DNA from: Henckelia pumila
Lineage: Eukaryota > Streptophyta > Magnoliopsida > Lamiales > Gesneriaceae
Direction: 5' to 3'
DNA length: 64,000 nt
Assembly (NCBI RefSeq): GCF_033568475.1
Contig: NC_133122.1
Location: 74,113,442-74,177,441 of the forward strand
Made by a program: the position numbers and the translations under genes. The notes under the pieces were generated by a model. That model had not been told where the DNA came from, searched no databases, and saw only the letters and a list, made by a program, of their open reading frames with translations. This document shows, piece by piece, positions 46,341 through 58,900 of this stretch (its first letter is position 1; each line of letters starts with the position of its first letter).

Positions 46341-47981
46341 AATTCCCCCAAACTTGATCTTTTGTTGGTCTCGAGCAAAACTAATACTACTCAACACTAA
46401 AAATTATTAGCCAGAAAAATAATTCAACCTCATAAACTCATAAACTCCGCAACTCACGTTTCAAAATACTCTTCTCTTAAATCAATTCAAACATTCACAA
46501 ATCATGAGGACTTTTCATGGCAGTCCAGGATCACATTCAAGGAGGTATCATCAAAAAAACTCACAATCAGGGTAATTCAAAGAATAATAGTGTGTGCGTG
46601 TTTCGATCAATAATTCATAATCATTAAAAGTTTCAATCAACAGTCCATAAGCTAAATTCTTGCAACCCCTCTCCACTAGTATATTGGGCAACTGTGACTC
46701 GGTCAATAGGACTTAATAGCTCATAATATCAAGCCTGGCTCATGGCTACAAATGAAGGATTAAGAATTCAAAATAAGGAGTAATTTAATGCATAAACTCT
46801 AATTACGACTCCTTTTTTCATTCACTTTTTCACACTTCTTTTTATACCAACAATTTTTTTCACAACTTTTCAACCACATTTTTTTTTTCACTTCTACCTT
46901 TTTGATTTTCTCTTTTTAATTCTTCCACCACACCATTCCCTTTCACAAATAAAAACTAGGAGCATATAACATTCTAACATTCAAATTACTCCATTAAAGG
47001 TAGAAAATAGTGTTTAGGCTATTCAGGTAGTCAATGTAGGACTTTGAAACAATGACGAATGGGGGTTTATCACACGTTTACACGCATGTCATTCGATTTT
47101 CAATAAAGCTTAAGCAAGGTACTAGGGATTCATGCATTAATGGGTAGCTTGAAAGGCTCAAACGATTTCAGAAAAATTGCCTAAATCATTCATAATTACA
47201 GTTATGCCCGTATTTCGCCTCAAGGGATGTCCAAACTAGTTCTAGACAAGTCTCAATCCACAATTAAATCATACAAATTCCAATCAATGCAGAAAAGAAT
47301 AATCATCAGCAGTAAACGATGATTTTCCACAAAAATTTCAGAGTTTTTCGTAGCTCAATGTACTCATAAACGTGTAGGCTCAAATGGGCAATCTAAGGAT
47401 AAATTTATTCAATAAAATTCAGGCCCAAAAATTTCAAACAATGCCTCAATCATTTTTATGTTAGTTTGTCTCAAGATTCAAATTCAAGCAACATCACAGA
47501 GTATATAGGAGTTCAATTGTTCACTTGGTTCCATTTATTTCAAAATTTTGTCAGCTAGGCAGATATTCATGAATTTCAGTTACAACAAAAAGTTAACATC
47601 ATTGGCCATCAATCCATTTCATTCATTACTTCTCAACAGAATTCACCAAAACCACAACTACATGAATTTCTCAAATTCAGCCACACACCAACACAACACA
47701 ACTCCTAAGAACCAAACAACTAAAATAAAAACACAAAACAAAACAAAACAAAACATAATCAAACAGCAACAAAAGTCAGAAATGACACAACTCCCCCCAA
47801 ACTTGTCACATTCATTGTCCTCAAGGAATAAAAAATTAAAGCAAGAAGGACATGTACCGCAAACGACGACCATCGGTGGTCATCGCCATCACCAGCAGCA
47901 TCATCGTGGCAAGGATCAAAAGAGCCAAAAGTGGGTGGCCACTGTGGATACGGAGGAAATGGATGAGTCGAACTAGCAACC
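46341..47981 (-). other. F1 interior, non-coding Athila 3' region
   Basis: Bounded by purine tracts at both ends (reverse complements of AATTCCCCCAAACTTG and CTCCCCCCAAACTTG, the second flanked by the GAGGACAATG motif). AT-rich, no supported reading frame on either strand. Equivalent to 2870-3831 of Athila-1. Confidence 0.65.
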
Positions 47982-49448
47982 TGTAGTAACCCAGAACTCA
48001 TTTTAAGATAGTAATATGTTAAACATGATTAAGGGTTGGTAATTAATCAATTTCGGCGTGTTATTGGACTTCAGAAGAGATTATGGGCTTTTGACTTTGG
48101 GCCGGATCGGAAGCTCCGAACCCAGATCGGAAGTTCCGATCCTAGCCACTTCGGAAGCTCATCGAAAGCACAGAGATCGGAAGTTCCGATCCTGGAATGG
48201 ACGTTCCAATCTCCAGCTGCCAGCAATGTTCGATGACTCAGCCACGAGTTTTGACAAGTGTTGAACGTAGACAGATCGGAAGCTCCGATCGCCCGATCGG
48301 AAGTTCCGATCCTGGCGTGTCTTGCATGCACGCAATGAGCTGGATCGGGAGCTCCGATCCCGAAATCGGAAGTTCCGATCCTGGCCGGGAATTTTGCCTA
48401 TAAATAGGGCTCGTTCGATTTCATTTTGAAATACGAATTCCCGAGTTTCTTTCTTCAGTTATATAGTGTGAGTTATACATTTGAGGGCCCTATCGGTTAT
48501 AATAGAGGTTCTGGAATAACCAAGGTGTGGTTATTGTCATTCAGGACTAGCGACTTCAAAGGGCTAACTACGGAAGAAGGTATGGTCCGGAAATCTATTT
48601 AAGTTTTGGGAGTACTTATTGGCTTAGTTAAGGCTTATAGAATTTATGTAGTGATACGGTGAACTTTTGAATATAGGCTTGGAACCTAGGATCCTATTAT
48701 ACTTGAACTAGCCTAGAGATACGTACACATTGACTGAGATTGCCAGCGAGTATACATGTTTATATGTTGAATTTATTTGGCATTATTATATGGCATGATA
48801 TATGATTTACCGCTTTCTATATTCATATGTCATGTGCATATCCACGTTGAGCCTATAACTTGTTATACCTGACTATAGAGCCGCTCAGCTCTATACTCGA
48901 TAGTCTGTCACTGAGAGTACCGCGACGGCAGGGGCATTTATGTCTATCTACTCTGGTGTACTAGACGAGTGTGGTTGCACCCAGAGGTTGATCCGTGCGG
49001 TGGCAGCACTCATGTGGCGCCGGTACTGAGCATGATTTTCGGATGACCCGTTACCAGTCATCATGTTGCATGCATCATATATTTACGTGTACTCATGTTT
49101 ATGTACTGGGTGTTAGCGCTCACGTCCTAGTTGTTATCTTGGACACCCTATTCCATGGGGCAGGTCGCAGGATGGACGGAGCTGGTATTTCAAGGCAAGA
49201 CTAGGGAGCAGGAGCCTTGAGGATTTTATTATACAGCAGGATCTAATATAGCTGTATAATGTTTACTGTTTAAGATTTTGATTTGGTTGTATCACTACAG
49301 ATTTAAGCCTGGATTATGTTACTAAGCTGATATGTAAATTATGATTATGTTTCCACACGTTTTTACTCTGTTAAGTATTTTTCTGTATTAAGTTTAATGC
49401 ATGCTATTAGTTGCCAGTTAGTAGGTGATTCCATGCAGGGTCACTACA
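47982..49448 (+). repeat. G 5' LTR (1467 bp)
   Basis: TGTAGTAACCC to GGGTCACTACA. Palindrome array 48105-48380, TATA CCTATAAATAG at 48397-48407, leader block 48556-48640, GGGTGTTAGCGCTC hairpin (about 49109-49122) and GGACACCC...GGGGCAGG block (49141-49164). The donor-like site reads GAGATACGTAC here but GAGGTACGTAC in the 3' LTR (62140). Confidence 0.92.
48105..48380 (+). repeat. Nine-unit palindrome array upstream of TATA, G 5' LTR
   Basis: Units such as GATCGGAAGTTCCGATC, GATCGGAAGCTCCGATC and GATCGGGAGCTCCGATC, nine counting degenerate ones. They end 16 bases before the TATA box. Confidence 0.9.
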
Positions 49449-49452
49449 TTTT

Positions 49453-49464
49453 TGGTATCAGAGC
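49453..49464 (+). promoter_or_regulatory. G primer binding site (initiator tRNA-Met)
   Basis: TGGTATCAGAGC, four bases after the 5' LTR. Confidence 0.9.
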
Positions 49465-49557
49465 ATGCTTAGATTTTGGGATTAGTACTTGGGATTTAGT
49501 TTAGTCTTGAGTAATTCTTGCGCATTTGAGATTTTAATGTGCAATTCTTTTCAGGAT

Positions 49558-50569
49558 ATGGCTGACGAGAGTCACGGTAGTGTTGGCCAGGGAGTTGGTC
49601 ATCATCATCGTCGCCATCATCATCATGATGATCATCATCGTCATCATGAGGGTAGACGTCGCTACTCTATCAATAAGTTCATGCAAGTAGGACCGAAACC
49701 TTTGGTGGGAGGCGAGAATCCTAAATAGTCAAGGAGTTGGATGTCTAAACTCAAGAGTACTTTTCGTGCTTTCGATTGTACTGTGGATCAGAAATTGGAA
49801 GTTCTAGAATTTGTTCTAGAAGATCGAGCACGTTTTTGGTGGGATGCCATGGCTGCTCAGGCACGTACTGAGAGAGGACAGGTGACTTGGGGGGATTTCT
49901 GTCGGAAGTTCCAGAAACTGTATTTTCGCTGTTCGCCAAGCACGATCTATGGAGTTTCTTACTCTGAGGCAAAGATCAATGACTATTGATCAATATCAGC
50001 AACGATTTCTTGATCTGCTACCTTTCAGTCCTCATATCAATGAGAGTGATGCATCGAAGTATGATATCTTTCTACAAGGTTTGAACCAAGATATCTACTC
50101 TCAGGTTGTCGTCTGTGATGACCCGGTATCTTTTGAGACTTTGGTGAACCGTTGCCGTCTTGTGGAGACTAGCAATAGGCGGGCACAATTGATGATGCCA
50201 GCACAGCCTAGTGGATCTTTTGAGCCTCGAGCTCAATCTGTTGTGCAATCTGGACCTATGTCTTCTTCTACTCCTACTACTTCATCTGGATCTCGTGGTT
50301 CATGAGGTATGTTCCGTTTTGGGAAGAAGAAGAAGAAGGAGGAATTTTGTAGCCATTGTGGAGGGAAGCATCCTGCAGCTTCATGTCGGAGAGCTACTGG
50401 TGCTTGTTATATTTGCGGTCAGCAGGGACATCTGCGGAGAGATTGTCCTCAGCGAATGGGTTCTGCTAGTGGATCGGGATCACAGGTTTGATCTCAGGCT
50501 TCTATTGTTCCACGTCAGCAGCCAGCACCACAGAGTTCTTCTGGTTATCGTCCCCAGACTCAAGGGCAG
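49558..50569 (+). pseudogene. gag: G gag with a frameshift and stops
   Basis: ATG at 49558, three bases after TTCTTTTCAG. The N-terminus is strikingly His-rich ([16 protein letters not shown], 49600-49650). Capsid: [15 protein letters not shown], a TAG at 49726-49728, STFRAFDC, then a frameshift near 49930-49950, then TLRQRSMTIDQYQQRFLDL and GLNQDIYSQ. Zinc motifs at 50345-50450 (CSHCGGKHPAASC; CYICGQQGHLRRDC). TGA at 50306-50308 and 50489-50491 at positions where relatives have R. After the frameshift the reading phase is that of pol. Confidence 0.88.
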
Positions 50570-53500
50570 GTGTTTGCTCTGTCTCAGGAGCAGGCTACAG
50601 AGGGAAGCGATCGCATGTTGGCAGGTACCTTTCTGTTATGTGGTATTCCTGCACTTGTATTAATTGATACTGGAGCATCGCATTCCTTTATTTCTAGTCG
50701 CTTTGTTAAGAGACATAGATTACCTTATGTATCATTAGATATGGATTTAGTTGTATCTACTCCGTTGGAGCAAGAGAGAGTAACTAAGCGTCTAGTGATG
50801 GGTTGCCTTCTGGATTTTGAGGGTAATGTGTTAATAGCTAATTTGATGATATTAGCGATGGCAGATTTTGACTGTATCTTGGGAATAGATATGCTGACTT
50901 TGTATCACGCTACTGTGGATTGTTATCAGCGTCTGGTATAGTTTCATCCGGATGAGGGTGATAGCTGGTATTTTTATGATGAGGGTGCACGACCTCCGAT
51001 GCCACTTGTTTCGGCTCTGAAGGCATGTCATGTCTTGGAGTCAGGTGGGGAGGGCTACCTCATCTATGCAGTTGATATGTCCACGAGTAGTATGGGTATT
51101 GATCAGTTACCAGTTGTTAGCGAGTTTCCTGATGTATTCCCTGATGAGATTCCTGGTTTTCCTCCGGTGCGAGAGGTTGAATTTGGTATTGATTTAGTAC
51201 CAGGAACTATGCCTATATCCCGAGCACCTTATCGTCTGGCACCGTCAGAGATGAGGGAATTGAAACAGCAGTTACAGGATCTTCTTGATAAGGGATATAT
51301 TTGTCCGAGTGTTTCTCCTTGGGGAGCACCTATTTTATTTGTCAATAAGAAGGATGGATCGATGCGATTATGTATTGATTACAGGCAGTTGAATCGTGTC
51401 ACCATCAAGAATAAGTATCCTTTGCCGCAGATTGATTATCTGTTCGATCAATTACAGGGTACTTCTGTTTACTCGAAGATAGATCTGAGATCTGGATACC
51501 ATCAGATGCGGGTACGAGACTCAGATATATCTACGACTGCTTTCAGGACCAGATACGGGCATTATGAATTTCTGGTGATGCCATTCGGTTTGACGAATGC
51601 ACCGGCAGTCTTTATGAATCTGATGAATCAGATATTTCGAGAGTATCTGGATAGATTTGTCATCGTCTTCATTGATGATATTCTTGTCTATTCTCATGAC
51701 AAGGATGAGCATGCACAGCATCTAAGGATTCTTTTACAGACGTTACGAGATAAGCAGCTGTATGCGAAATTAAGCAAGTGTGAATTCTGGCTTGATCGGG
51801 TAGTGTTTCTCGGTCATGTGATTTCTAATGAAGGGATATCTGTTGATCTTAGTAAGATAGAGGCAGTGTTGAACTGGTCTCGTTCGACGACGGTTGCTGA
51901 GATTCGTAGTTTCTTGGGTCTAGCTGGATATTACCGTCGGTTCATCGAGAATTTTTCACAGTTGGCCACGCCTTTGACTCAGCTTACTCGGAAAAATGTT
52001 TCCTTCATATGGTACTTGGATTGTGAGGAGTCATTTCATGAGCTGCGTAGATGTCTTATTACTGCACCTGTGCTAGCTCTACCTTCTGGATCAGGAGGTT
52101 ATGTTGTCTATACTGATGCCTCTGGTCAGGGGTTAGGATGTGTTCTGACACAGCATGGACATGTTATTGTCTATGCTTCTCGACAGTTGAAGACGCATGA
52201 GAGTAATTATCCAGTACATAATCTCGAGTTAGCCGCCATTGTATTTGCGCTCAAGATTTGGAGGCATTATCTTTATGGCAAGAAATTTGATATATTCACG
52301 GATCACAAGAGTCTGAAATATTTTTTCACTCAGGCGGAGTTGAATATGCGACAGAGACGCTGGATGGATCTTCTGAAGGATTATGATTGTGAAATCAAAT
52401 ATCATCCAGGTTCTGTTAATCTTACTGCTGATGTCTTGAGTCGGCAGGTGAGACTTTCTGCACTTCAGACTAGTGAAGTATCTCATATGATTCAAGAGTG
52501 ATGTTCATTGAGTTTTACGCTCAAGCACAAGAAAGGAAGAAATGGGATTCGATTGTATACTATTCTATCTGAGCCAGCATTGTATTCTCGGATCAGAGAT
52601 ACTCAGATATCTGATGTTAAGACTCAGCGTTTGGCACGTCTAGCCAAGGGAGTTAATACATCTAGATTCCATTTTCAAGCAGATGGTTTATTGTGCTTAT
52701 CTAATTGAGTGGTTGTACCTAATGATGCGGAGCTCAGGAATAATATTCTTTCTCAAGCTCACAGGAGTCGATTATCAGTTCATCCTGGTAGCATGAAAAT
52801 GTATAAGGACTTGCGAACTAGATTCTGGTGGAAAGAAATGAAGAGGAGTGTGTATCAATTTGTTTCAAGATGTTTGGTTTGTCAACAGGTCAAGGCTGAA
52901 CATCGACGATCAGGTGGATTACTGCAGAATCTTGAGATTCCCGAATGGAAGTGGGAGCACGTAACTATGGATTTTGTCACCCACTTACCTATGACGTCAC
53001 GTCAGTGTGATGCTATCTGGGTCGTTGTTGACCGTTTGACGAAATCAGCACACTTTATTCCTTATAACCGGGAGTATTCTTATGATCGCATGACACGTTT
53101 ATACATCCAGGAGATAGTGCGATTACATGGGATTCCAGTGAGCATAGTCAGTGATAGAGACCCACAATTTACCTCACGTTTTTGGGGTAGTTTTCAGGAG
53201 GCGTTGGGTACCACTCTGAGTTTGAGCACTGCATATCATCCGGAGACTGACGGGCAGTCAGAGCGGATGATTCGTACGCTGGAGGATATGCTACGTTCTT
53301 CTGTCATGGATTTTGGCTTATCTTGGCAGGATCAGTTACCTTTGATCGAATTTGCCTACAATAACAGTTATCATCGTAGTATTGATATGGCACCTTTCGA
53401 GGCATTGTATGGTCGACGGTGTTGTACTCCATTATTCTCGGATGAAGTCGGGGAACGACAAGTCGAGGGTCCTGAATTGGTGCAGCAGATTGTATACAAG

Positions 53501-54016
53501 GTAAATTTGATCAAGCATAGGATCAAAGTTGCTCAAGCTAGACAAGCCAGTTATGCTAATATTCGTCGCAGGCCACTTCAGTTTGAGCCTGGTGAATATG
53601 TGTTTCTTCGAGTATCACCTTTCAGGAAGGTGATGAGATTTGGCATGAAAGGCAAGTTGTCTCCTCATTTCATTGGGCCTTTCCAAATACTGGAGAAGAT
53701 CGGAGATGTTGCATATCGTTTGGCTTTACCGCCAAATCTTTCCAGTATACATAATGTTTTTCATGTGTCATTACTTCGACAGTATATAGCTGATGAATCT
53801 CATGTGATTCAGTCTACTGATATTCAGCTAGAGCCAGATCTGTCTTTTGTTGAACGACCAATCCGTATCCTAGACAGGAAGGAGAAAGTTCTTCGGAACA
53901 AGACGATACCACTTGTGATGGTACAGTGGCAGAGCCGAGGCGTTGAAGAAGCAACTTGGGAAACTGAAAGTCGTATGCAAGTGGAATATCCTGAGTTGTT
54001 TTCTTTGTACTTTTGA
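50570..54016 (+). pseudogene. pol: G protease to chromodomain, in-frame stops only
   Basis: All parts lie in one frame. Protease [12 protein letters not shown] (about 50663-50698), RT with [29 protein letters not shown] and FIDDILVYS (about 51671-51697), RNase H ([17 protein letters not shown]), integrase ([49 protein letters not shown]), chromodomain (FVERPIRILDR, EEATWETE). Stops: TAG at 50939-50941, TGA at 52499-52501 and 52706-52708. Unlike A1, the integrase N-terminus is complete. It would act as A1 and B1 pol do. Confidence 0.9.
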
Positions 54017-54120
54017 TTTACCATGTAAGATGTAATTACAGTTGTTGTAATAAAACATGGTTTGATGTTTCATATTGTTATCTTAATTTTTATTTAGATG
54101 TTATTTCGCGGACGAAATAT

Positions 54121-54136
54121 CTAAAGGTGGGGAGAA
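54121..54136 (+). promoter_or_regulatory. G polypurine tract
   Basis: CTAAAGGTGGGGAGAA, directly before the 3' LTR, preceded by a GCGGACGAAATAT stretch. Confidence 0.85.
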
Positions 54137-54466
54137 TGTAGTAACCCAGAACACATTTTAAGATAATAATATGTTAAACATGATTAAGGGTTGGTAATTA
54201 ATCAATTTCGGCGTGTTATTGGACTTCGGAAGAGATTATGGGCTTTTGACTTTGGGCCGGATCGGAAGCTCCGAACCCAGATCGGAAGTTCCGATCCTAG
54301 CCACTTCGGAAGCTCATCGGAAGCACAGAGATCGGAAGTTCCGATCCTGGAACGGACGTTCCGATCTCCAGCTGCCAGCAATGTTCGATGACTCAGCCGC
54401 GAGTTTTGACAAGTGTTGAACGTAGAGAAGATCAGAAGCTCCGATCGCCCGATCGGAAGTTCCGAT
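54137..54466 (+). repeat. G 3' LTR, left part
   Basis: TGTAGTAACCC up to the eighth or so palindrome, where H is inserted. Matches 47982-48310 of the 5' LTR. Confidence 0.92.
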
Positions 54467-55789
54467 TGTAGTGACCCTTACCCGGATCACCTACTAAACA
54501 GAACTTATGCATGCAATTAACTTAATTAAAACAGATATCAGAATAAACTGCGGAAACCATAAACGTTATACAATCCCAAGTAAAGGAATCTGTAATTTAT
54601 CCAAATAATATACAACCAAATAGAATAGCTGTATAAACCCAAACAACAATAATAAAACCTAGACGAAGCTCCAGCTGGCCAACCACTGATTAGCCTCTCC
54701 TGGATCCACCCTCCTCGTCCAATCGCAAACCTGCCCCATGGAATAGGGTGTCTAGAAAATACAGAGTACGAGACGTGAGCATAAAACGATCAGTACGAGA
54801 GTATGAGTATACATGCATGCAAAGTGAACTCCCTATAACTCGAGGTCAAGGATCAGATAACAGAGACAGACCGGGCCCTGGTATGTAGCACGTTGTGCCG
54901 TCGCTTCAGGAGGTGGCTCCCATACCGAGATAACCGTGGATACGCCGAACCCAAATCGATGGAAGTTCATCCACTAACAGGATAGGGTACAACCCTACTA
55001 ACAGACATCTCGAAAGAGATACAGCAAGATGCAAATGAATGCAGCATAAATCAATGACATATAAACCATGCAGTCAAATAATACATGCATACTCAGTCAG
55101 GATATCTCGAACAGTACTTCCGTACCTCAAAACAGTGCAAGCTCTACCAACTCTAGGTCCACGCCTATAGTCTGCTCTACACTGCCAAATGATACTACTA
55201 TCATTAAAGTGCTCTAAAAGCCTTAACTAAGCTATTGCATACTCCTAAATATTTATAGGAAGCAAAAGCTATACCTTCGTCCGTCGTTAACCCTTTGATG
55301 TCAATGCCTCCAGAACTTGGGCACAACTCCGCTACGACTACCGAACGCCTCGCCGACCGCCGGGTCAAGCCTAGAAAGGCTAGAACAACTCGAATAGACT
55401 AGAAAGGAGAGGGAAACACTCGGAATTGACAATTGGAAATGAAGCCTCGGCCCTCTATTTATAGACAACGATCGGAACTTCCGATCCTTGATCGGAACGT
55501 CCGAACCTCGATCGGAACGTCCGATCCTGTTATTGGAGCTTCCGAAGATCCTGATCTGCCACGTGTCAAAATATCACTTGTTGATTCCGGATAGGGGTGA
55601 TCGGAGCTTCCGATCCTGATCGGAGCTTCCGATCTAACCACACGTCATGGATGACGTAATATCATACGTGCCTCCGATCGCTCATCGGAGCTTCCGATCG
55701 TGCCTTCAGAGCTTTCGATCCGTCCGATACCCAATTTATTTAATTAGCATTAATCCTTTAATTACTCAATTAGGGTACGGGTTACTACA
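54467..55789 (-). repeat. H 3' LTR (1323 bp)
   Basis: Plus strand TGTAGTGACCC to GGGTTACTACA. Palindrome array 55470-55720, TATA on the minus strand (CTATAAATAG) at 55464-55455. Confidence 0.95.
55470..55720 (-). repeat. Palindrome array upstream of TATA, H 3' LTR
   Basis: About eight units, GATCGGAACTTCCGATC, GATCGGAACGTCCGATC and GATCGGAGCTTCCGATC types (plus-strand reading). The 5' LTR has the same number at 61407-61656. Confidence 0.9.
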
Positions 55790-55806
55790 TTCTCCCCCAC
55801 TTAAGA
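55790..55806 (-). promoter_or_regulatory. H polypurine tract
   Basis: Plus strand TTCTCCCCCACTTAAGA, the reverse complement of the tract in A1. Confidence 0.88.
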
Positions 55807-55922
55807 TATTTCTTCCTCAAAATAAGATCTTAAGTACCGAATGCAATACAAAAATCAGAAACATTCTTTATTCAAATCCAACGTTTACAGAGTTTACAAC
55901 TAAATACAACTTAAGAATAAAA

Positions 55923-58900
55923 TCAAAACAACTCACGATGGTCTTTACGCATCATGTCCTCAAGCTCCCAAGTATCTTCCTCAGTGCCTCGGCGCTGCCA
56001 CTGGACTAAAACTAAAGGAATGACTTTGTTCCGTAAAAAATTATCCTTATAATCCAGGATACGAAGAGGTTTCTCAACATAAGTCAAATCCTTGTCTACC
56101 TGAATCTCAGACCGCTGCAGAATATGATATTCATCCGCCACATACCGTCGCAATAGAGATACGTGGAACATGTCGTGAATACTGGATCGATGCGGTGGCA
56201 AAGCTAGTCGATAAGCCAAATCGCCAATGCTCTCCAAGATCTCAAACGGACCGATAAATCTGGGAGACAACTTGCCCTTAAGGCCAAATCTGAGAATCTT
56301 GCGGAAAGGTGACACTCTCAGAAACACTTTCTCCCCGACCTCGAACTGCAAGGGCCTATGCTTGATATTAGCATAGCTGGCCTGAAGATCATGTGCAGTC
56401 TTAATCCGTTTCTTGATTTGATCAACAATGTCTATCGCCTGCTGGATAAACTCCGATCCCTCAGCCTGTCTCTCCCCCACTTCTTCCCAAAAGAGTGGAG
56501 TACGACAACGTCGCCCGTACAACGCCTCAAAAGGTGCCATTCCAATACTAGTATGATAGCTATTGCTGTACGCGAACTCGATCAACGGCAAATGATCCTG
56601 CCAGGCTGAACCAAAATCCATGACGCACGCTCTAAGCATATCCTCTAAAGTACGGATAGTGCGCTCTGACTGACCATCAGTCTCCGGATGATAGGCAGTA
56701 ATCAAACTGAGAGTAGTACCCATCGCACGCTGAACACTCCCCCAGAACCTAGAAGTAAACCTGGGGTCCCGATCGCTGACAATGCTCACAGGCACTCCAT
56801 GAAGTCGAACGATCTCCTGAATGTACATCCGTGCCATGCGATCCACAGAGTACTCTCGGCTATAGGCAATGAAATGCGCTGACTTAGTGAGTCGGTCCAC
56901 CACAACCCAGATAGCATCACAGTTCCTCGGGGATAACGGCAAATGGGTCACAAAGTCCATTGTGATAAACTCCCATTTCCATTTAGGAATAGGCAGACTG
57001 TGAAGCAATCCTCTAGGTCGTCGGTGCTCTGCCTTGACCTGTTGACACACCAAACATCTCGAAACAAACTGATAAACACTGCGTTTCATTCCCTTCCACC
57101 AGAAACGAGTACGTAGATCCTTGTACATCTTGTTGCTCCCAGGATGAATACTTAACTTAGTGCGATGCGCCTGAGACAAAATCTCCTCTTGCAACTCTTC
57201 ATCTTGCGGAATCACAAGCCTACCAGACAAACACAAAAAGCCATCTGACTGATAATGAAATCCAGACGAGCTACTCTCGTTAGCTAGATGAGCTAAACGC
57301 TGGGTCTTCGTATCAGACATCTGAGCATCTCGGATCCGCGAATACAAGGCTGGCTCAGATAATATCGCAAACATCTGGATACTATGCATACCTTTCTTAT
57401 GTTTGAAGGTATAACCTGAAGTACAACAGTCACTGATCGTACTAGACATCGAACAAATTTGAAGTGCGGATAGTCGCACCTTGCGACTCAAGGCATCAGC
57501 GGTGAGATTAGCAGCTCCCGGATGGTACTTAATCTCGCAATCATAGTCCTTAAGCAAGTCCATCCAACGTCTCTGCCTCATGTTCAACTCCGCCTGCGTG
57601 AACAAATACTTGAGACTCTTATGGTCGGTGAAGATCTCAAATTTCTCGCCATACAGATAATGACGCCAGATCTTCAAAGCGAACACAATGGCTGCCAATT
57701 CCAAATCATGGACTAGGTAGTTGTCCTCGTGAAGATTTAGCTGTCTAGAAGCGTATGCGATCACATGCCCATTCTGAGTCAGGACACAACCTAAACCCTG
57801 AAGAGAAGCATTCGTGTAAACTACATACCCTCCAGATCCTGACGGTAAAGCCAACACCGGCGCAGAAGTCAACCGCCGTCGAAGCTCACAGAAATTCTCT
57901 TCACACTCGGAGGACCACTCGAAATCCACACCCTTGCGGGTAAGCTGCGTCAACGGTCGAGCTAACTGAGAGAAGTTCAGAATGAAGCGACGATAATACT
58001 CTGCTAGACCCAGAAAACTACGGATCTCAGCAACTGTCGTCGGACGCGACCAAATAAGTACCGCATCAATCTTGCTTGGATCAACAGAAATCCCCTCCCT
58101 GGATATGATATGGCCAAGAAAGACCACTCTATCCATCCAGAACTCACACTTGCTTAGCTTGGCGTACAACTACTCATCCCGAAGAGTCTGCAGTACCAAC
58201 CGCAAGTGAGAAACATGCTCTTCCGTATTACGCAAATACACCAAGATGTCGTCAATGAAGACCACGACAAACTTGTCCAAAAACTTTCTGAAGATACGGT
58301 TCATCAGATCCATGAATATAGCCGGCGCATTAGTCAAACCAAATGGCATCACTAGGAACTCGTAATGCCCATAGCGAGTACGGAATGCAATCTTGGCTAC
58401 GTCCTGATCACGAACTCTCAACTGATGATACCCAGATCTCAAGTCAATCTTGGAGTAAACTGATGTGCCCTACAGCTGATCGAACAAGTCATCAATACGA
58501 GGCAACGGATACTTGTTCTTCACAGTGACTCGATTCAGCTGCCGATAGTCAATGCACAGCTGCATCGACCCATCCTTCTTCTTCACGAAGAGAACAGGAG
58601 CTCCCCAAGGGGATACACTAGGACGAATGTACCCCTTTTCCAAAAGATCCTGTAGCTGATTCTTCAACTCACGCATCTCTGACGGAGCTAGAAGATACGG
58701 TGCTCTAGAAATAGGCGAAGTACCCGGCATCAACTCTATGCCAAACTCGACTTCCCTAGCAGGAGGAAAACCCGGAATCTCATCAGGAAATACATCTGGA
58801 AATTCATTCACAACAGGAATGCTCTCTATCCCAATGCTCTCAGCGGACAAATCAACTGCATAGATAAGGTAGCCTTCCCCGCCAGACTTTAGAGCTCGAC

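Larger units (their letters stand above)
44973..47981 (-). mobile_element. F1: minus-strand Athila element, 3' part only
   Basis: 3' LTR 44973-46340 (plus strand TGTTGTGAAAAATACTCG to GCACTTATCA), polypurine tract at 46341-46355, then 1.6 kb of Athila 3' interior with a second tract at 47793-47805. Cut at 47982 by G. It interrupts D1. No gag or pol is present in the window. The plus-strand ORF at 47548-47976 has no family match and low-complexity T/A and lysine content; I do not call it a gene. Confidence 0.8.

Noticed and set aside
47548..47976. 142-codon frame on the plus strand in F1
   Set aside because: It is antisense to the Athila interior, low in complexity (Asn/Lys/Gln-rich from AT-rich DNA), overlaps a polypurine tract, and shows no family motif.
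49600..49650. His-rich CAT-repeat run considered as a microsatellite
   Set aside because: It is in frame at the start of G gag, and the A1 and H gags have a shorter form (HHHHDDE), so it is part of the protein.
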